Source: an uncultured Lachnospiraceae bacterium | Lineage (GTDB): Bacteria > Bacillota > Clostridia > Lachnospirales > Lachnospiraceae | DNA: 17,206 bases | Assembly: GCA_905236365.1 (NCBI GenBank) | Contig: CAJOPP010000207.1 | Coordinates: 1-17,206 of the forward strand | Direction: 5' to 3' | In this document: positions 14,015-17,206 of the stretch, in pieces | How the letters are laid out: every line of letters begins with the position of its first letter | Position numbering within the stretch: position 1 is the first letter of the stretch | Made by a program: the position numbers and the translations under genes | Notes under the pieces: model-generated | Databases searched by the model: none | What the model saw: the letters and a program-made list of their open reading frames with translations, nothing else | What the model was told of the DNA's origin: nothing

Positions 14015-15484
14015 TTATAGCCCCCTTTCCACTGCAAATGCAGGACGTTTATATTCTCTTGTCTGCTCAAATGCGTATGCGGCACGTATAATGCTCTTCT
14101 CATCAAAATGCTTGCCTAACAGCTGTAAACCAATCGGAAGTCCTTTGTTGTCATATCCGCATGGAAGGGATATTCCCGGAAGTCCTGCCAGATTTACAGA
14201 TACCGTATAAATATCTCCCAAATACATCTTGATTGGATCACTAAGTGACTCTCCAAGTTTCAGTGCAGTTGTCGGTGCAACCGGTCCTAAAATCACATCA
14301 TACTTTTCAAAGGCTTTGTCAAATGCCTGCTTTATTAGTGCCTTTGTCCGCAAGGCTTTCATGTAATAAGCATCAAAGTAACCGGAAGAAAGAACAAAGG
14401 AACCTAACATGATTCGTCGCTTTACCTCTGCTCCAAATCCTTCGGAACGGGTCTTCTTATACATGTTATGAAGATCGCTGTATTCCCCGGTACGATATCC
14501 ATATTTCACACCATCAAAGCGCTCAAGATTTGAACTAGCCTCTGCAGATGCAATGATATAATATGCCGGGATTGCATACTCTACCAGACTCAGATCAAAT
14601 TCTTCCACTATCGCACCTTTTGCTTCTAAGGCTTTTGCAGCAGACATTACGCTTTCTTTTACTTCTGCTTCCAGACCTTCCCCAAAATAATCCTTCGGAA
14701 TACCAATCTTCATTCCCTTCACATCATCTACTAGTGCACTGGTAAAATCATCTTCCGTCTCTTTCACAGAAGTGGAATCTTTATCATCCTTTCCACAGAT
14801 TATCTCCAAAATAGTTGCACAATCCGTCACATCCTTTGCAAGTGGCCCAATCTGATCAAGAGAAGAACCATAGGCAATCAACCCATAACGGGATACTCTT
14901 CCATAGGTTGGTTTGATACCCGTTACCCCACAGAATCCTGCCGGCTGACGAATGCTTCCACCAGTATCGGAGCCCAAGGCATAAGGAACTTCTTCTGCTG
15001 CAACCGCTGCTGCCGAACCACCGGAAGAACCTCCCGGCACTCTGTTCAAATCCCAAGGGTTCTTCGTCTCACCGTAATAAGAAGTTTCTGTCGTAGAACC
15101 CATGGCAAACTCATCCATGTTCGTCTTACCAACAATAACCGCTCCAGCTGTCTCTAATTTTTCTACTGCCGTTGCCGTATAAGTAGGTTTAAAATTACTT
15201 AAAATCTTAGAAGAGCAGGTCGTAAGCATTCCGTCAATACACATATTGTCTTTAATGGCAACCGGAACTCCTGCCAAAGGCCCCGTCAATATTCCATCAT
15301 CAATCAGCTTCTGTACCTCTTCAGCCCTTTTCAGTGCACCTTCCCGGTCAACCGTAACAAATGCATTTATATCTTTTTCCTTTTTTTCAATACTATCCAA
15401 AAATGCAGTTGTTGCTTCCACTACGGATATCTCTTTGTTCTTTATCTTCTTACCGAGTTCCACGGCAGTTATATTCAAATCCAT
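14015..15484 (-). CDS. gatA: Asp-tRNA(Asn)/Glu-tRNA(Gln) amidotransferase subunit A
   Basis: The glutaminase subunit of GatCAB, an amidase-signature enzyme that frees ammonia from glutamine and channels it to GatB. It is 489 aa, typical. The Ser-cisSer-Lys triad is intact: Lys78 in VAIKDN, Ser153 in GGSSGGS, and Ser177 in SDTGGSIRQPA. GSSLDQIGPLAKDV and the C-terminal LPGISLPCGYDNKGLPIGLQ (glutamine-binding region) also fit. AAAGGAG precedes the ATG. The gene lies 155 bases after gatC, a somewhat wide gap for this operon with no clear terminator, and ends one base before gatB starts. Confidence 0.97.
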   Translation of the reverse strand: MDLNITAVELGKKIKNKEISVVEATTAFLDSIEKKEKDINAFVTVDREGALKRAEEVQKLIDDGILTGPLAGVPVAIKDNMCIDGMLTTCSSKILSNFKPTYTATAVEKLETAGAVIVGKTNMDEFAMGSTTETSYYGETKNPWDLNRVPGGSSGGSAAAVAAEEVPYALGSDTGGSIRQPAGFCGVTGIKPTYGRVSRYGLIAYGSSLDQIGPLAKDVTDCATILEIICGKDDKDSTSVKETEDDFTSALVDDVKGMKIGIPKDYFGEGLEAEVKESVMSAAKALEAKGAIVEEFDLSLVEYAIPAYYIIASAEASSNLERFDGVKYGYRTGEYSDLHNMYKKTRSEGFGAEVKRRIMLGSFVLSSGYFDAYYMKALRTKALIKQAFDKAFEKYDVILGPVAPTTALKLGESLSDPIKMYLGDIYTVSVNLAGLPGISLPCGYDNKGLPIGLQLLGKHFDEKSIIRAAYAFEQTREYKRPAFAVERGL

Positions 15485-15639
15485 CTTAATCTCCTTTCCG
15501 AATATCTGCTGTTAATTTTACCATGAATCACTTTACATTACCTTTGCGCAATCCATAAAACTTTGTTAAATTTTTTATTTGTAACAACCATTGATTAACT
15601 GATCCATTTGACCAAACAAATCACGAATAGCTCCCTACT

Positions 15640-15927
15640 TTAATCGAATGTCCTAGGAACCTTATATGCACCATCTTTTTTCTCCGGAGCATTTGCTAAC
15701 ATATTTTCTCTGTCATCTCCGTTGGTCACAACATCTTCCCTAAATACGTTATGCACAGAAAAAGTATGGCTCATGGGATCTACCCCTTCTGTATTTAACT
15801 CATTTAATTTTCCCACATACTCTAACATGTTGGACATATCCTTTTTCGCCTGCTCCTTTTCCTCATCAGAAAGTTCCAGCTTTGCAAGAATCCCAACGTA
15901 TTCAATGGTTTCATCTGTAATCTGCAT
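15640..15927 (-). CDS. gatC: Asp-tRNA(Asn)/Glu-tRNA(Gln) amidotransferase subunit C
   Basis: A small 95-aa belt subunit that wraps around GatA and stabilises the GatA-GatB contact. The N-terminal helices (ETIEYVGILAKLELSDEEKE, then MSNMLEYVGKLNELNTEGVD) and the C-terminal PMSHTFSVHNVFREDVV and PRTFD stretches are characteristic. It starts after AGGAGG at a good distance. It is the first gene after the T-box leader, so it and the following gatA and gatB are expected to be induced when the cognate tRNA is uncharged. Confidence 0.95.
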   Translation of the reverse strand: MQITDETIEYVGILAKLELSDEEKEQAKKDMSNMLEYVGKLNELNTEGVDPMSHTFSVHNVFREDVVTNGDDRENMLANAPEKKDGAYKVPRTFD

Positions 15928-16001
15928 TTTCTTACCTCCTATTATATTTTTAACTTCTTGAACAAAAATCTATCCTTTACATATTGCCATTGTTATCCGA
16001 C

Positions 16002-16295
16002 AATATAAAAAGTCCCAAAGCCAAACAGCTCTGGGACGAATCAATTGACTCCGCGGTACCACCCATATTGACATCCTCTCCGGACATCCTCTCAAACACT
16101 TAACGCGTGCAACGTGTTTCCCTACTTTTATGTGACCACACTCCCACAAACATAAATGTGAACCCACATATTTTTCAACAAACCAGCTCCAGAGTGTTCT
16201 TTCCAGACGGTGTCATGTAAGCAGCTCTCAGTCGCTGACCGCTTCTTCCTGTCATGTCCTTATCTGTTCCGTCTCTTTCTCAGCTTTTACAGATA
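16002..16295 (-). ncRNA. T-box leader controlling gatCAB, probable Asn specificity
   Basis: A transcribed riboswitch that senses uncharged tRNA. On the minus strand the T-box itself reads ATGGGTGGTACCGCGG (plus 16051-16066). It is followed by a terminator: GTCCCAGAGC pairs with GCTTTGGGAC (10 bp, one G-U) before UUUUU (about 16007-16037). Upstream lies Stem I, with an AGAGACGG start and a long arm GGTCAGCG...GACACC. On its 3' side, GGAAAGAACACTCTGGAGC contains the likely specifier AAC (plus 16196-16198), that is Asn. GAA (Glu), one base over, cannot be fully excluded. Asn fits the GatCAB product. Stem II/III pairings include AAACAC with GTGTTT near 16095-16120. Confidence 0.88.
16070..16093 (-). 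repeat. 11-base direct repeat inside the T-box leader
   Basis: GACATCCTCTC occurs twice, at 16070-16080 and 16083-16093, separated by CG. It lies between the Stem III region and the antiterminator. It may be a small tandem duplication, or offer two alternative pairings. Confidence 0.7.
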
Positions 16296-16300
16296 GATTG

Positions 16301-16329
16301 ATATTAGCATAAAACCCCTATAATTGCAA
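16301..16329 (-). promoter_or_regulatory. Extended -10 promoter of the T-box/gatCAB operon
   Basis: TTGCAA (16324-16329) and TAATAT (16301-16306) are 17 bases apart, with TG one base before the -10 (TGCTAATAT). Initiation near 16294 would place the T-box Stem I at the 5' end of the RNA, as expected. Confidence 0.65.
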
Positions 16330-16373
16330 GTATCCCATAATGTTTTTATGATAGTCCGTATTCAGCAGATATC

Positions 16374-16751
16374 TCAATCCACCAACCCAAACTGTTCAAA
16401 ATAATCCACTTCGCAGTCATAAATCTGATCCAGTGTTTCCAAATCAATTCCCGTCTGCTCACTGACATAGGCCATCAGTTTATCGCCCGATATGGCCTTT
16501 ACAGGAAGTCCTTCTTCATCTATTTCTTCCACAATATACTCAGGATTTCCTGCTGCAATCTCCATAAATGCTTCCGAACCATCTAATGCCTTTTGCACAA
16601 GTTCCGGGTCTAATCCCAACCGTTCACCTATAAAATCCGCCTCTTCCTGCACATCTTCTCCAAAAAAGTCTTGTAAAGAAATAATTTCCGGATTATTTGC
16701 ATCAATATTTTCTTTTATATTATTCTTCTGTTCTTCCATCGTTCTTCCCAT
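16374..16751 (-). CDS. Small acidic protein of unknown function
   Basis: Not recognised. The 125-aa protein is strongly acidic, with no signal peptide or membrane helix, and is mainly helical. Its middle, ADFIGERLGLDPELVQKALDGSEAFMEI (38-65), and its second half, GLPVKAISGDKLMAYVSEQTGIDLETLDQIYDCEVDYFEQFGLVD, look like two short helical repeats, each with the pattern of a small helix bundle (GLDPELVQKAL versus GIDLETLDQIY). The start is uncertain: ATG at 16751, or ATG at 16739 (MEEQKN) with GGGAAG upstream. It begins 7 bases after the isomerase gene stops and is probably co-transcribed with it. Confidence 0.78.
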   Translation of the reverse strand: MGRTMEEQKNNIKENIDANNPEIISLQDFFGEDVQEEADFIGERLGLDPELVQKALDGSEAFMEIAAGNPEYIVEEIDEEGLPVKAISGDKLMAYVSEQTGIDLETLDQIYDCEVDYFEQFGLVD

Positions 16752-16757
16752 TTCTCT

Positions 16758-17206
16758 CTAATCTGTAATTACAATACTTGTGATGACCGGCTGTTTCTCT
16801 TTTGGAATCGTTCCATTACCATCAATCGGTTCTGCATCCTTTGCAATCTGCAAAACCAAATCCAAACCGTCTGTTACATGTCCAAAAGCCGCATATTCTC
16901 CATCCAGGTACTCTGCATCTGCAACCATGATAAAAAACTGGGAACCGGCAGAATCCGGCATCATGCTACGTGCCATGGAGAGCACACCCCGGGTATGCTT
17001 CAGAGGATTTGCAAATCCATTTGCTGCAAACTCACCAGCTATCCTGTATCCGGGTCCTCCCATACCTGTCCCCGTCGGATCACCACCCTGGATCATAAAT
17101 CCGGGAATAACACGGTGAAAAATCACTCCATCATAGAACCCGCTGTTTGCCAGTTCCACAAAATTCGCAACACTGTTTGGCGCAATCTCGGGATAAAGCT
17201 CTCCGC
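16758..17206 (-). CDS. Cyclophilin-type peptidyl-prolyl cis-trans isomerase, 5' end cut by the window
   Basis: Speeds proline isomerisation during protein folding. The open frame runs off the right edge, so the N-terminus is missing; the visible part holds about 149 codons. Reading inward from the edge gives ELYPEIAPNSVANFVELANS, the standard start of the cyclophilin core. It continues with the active-site run FHRVIPGFMIQGGDPTG, then MARSMMPDSAGSQFFIM and FGHVTDGLD. The isomerase domain is therefore intact apart from its first strand. A Met-start reading from 17159 would be an artefact, since that codon is GTG inside the domain. Whether it carries a signal peptide or lipobox cannot be seen. 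The small acidic protein gene follows it closely. Confidence 0.95.
   Translation of the reverse strand, partial: GELYPEIAPNSVANFVELANSGFYDGVIFHRVIPGFMIQGGDPTGTGMGGPGYRIAGEFAANGFANPLKHTRGVLSMARSMMPDSAGSQFFIMVADAEYLDGEYAAFGHVTDGLDLVLQIAKDAEPIDGNGTIPKEKQPVITSIVITD

Noticed and set aside
15970..16167. 65-aa minus-strand reading frame
   Set aside because: It lies wholly within the T-box leader and its terminator. The sequence is explained by RNA structure and has no credible ribosome site.
1..17206. CRISPR arrays, tRNA or rRNA genes, transposases, phage genes
   Set aside because: No regularly spaced repeats, cloverleaf sequences, rRNA segments or recombinase-like frames were found on either strand.

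Overview
The window looks like a low-GC Firmicutes chromosome, most probably from a Lachnospiraceae-type anaerobe. Supporting signs are strong AGGAGG ribosome sites, gatCAB preceded by a T-box leader, a cdaA-cdaR pair, HPr with both His15 and Ser46, and interspersed hairpin repeats between genes. This is inferred from protein style and gene order; no database search was possible. Every gene except one (the HTH regulator at 6797-7315) lies on the minus strand, so the window is best read from right to left.

Right to left: a cyclophilin-type peptidyl-prolyl isomerase (cut by the window end) is followed by a small acidic protein of unknown role. Next come an extended -10 promoter and a T-box leader with a probable AAC (Asn) specifier, leading into gatC-gatA-gatB, the tRNA-dependent amidotransferase. 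After gatB lies a hairpin repeat and a membrane-anchored phosphodiester glycosidase (NAGPA family).

The middle (about 5850-10790) is the most interesting part. It holds two minus-strand groups: a 183-aa membrane protein, a substrate-binding plus VWA lipid-face protein and a PspA/IM30 homologue (10548 to 7491), and a 73-aa hydrophobic protein with a 137-aa helical protein (6608 to 5934). Between them, on the opposite strand, sits an XRE-type regulator with four clustered cysteines. Dyad sequences sharing a GCAAAWTA half-site lie at the regulator promoter and upstream of the 183-aa gene. I infer one envelope-stress module with its own regulator, resembling but not matching the classical Psp system.

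The left part is a tight operon running from a TTGAAA/TATAAT promoter at 5691-5720: two unrecognised membrane proteins, the diadenylate cyclase cdaA, its regulator cdaR, then HPr and a sirtuin. glmM, the usual third partner of cdaA-cdaR, is absent here. A LysR regulator follows. The first 60 bases carry a copy of an intergenic repeat seen again, inverted, at 7404-7488, with shorter relatives at 10923 and 12495.
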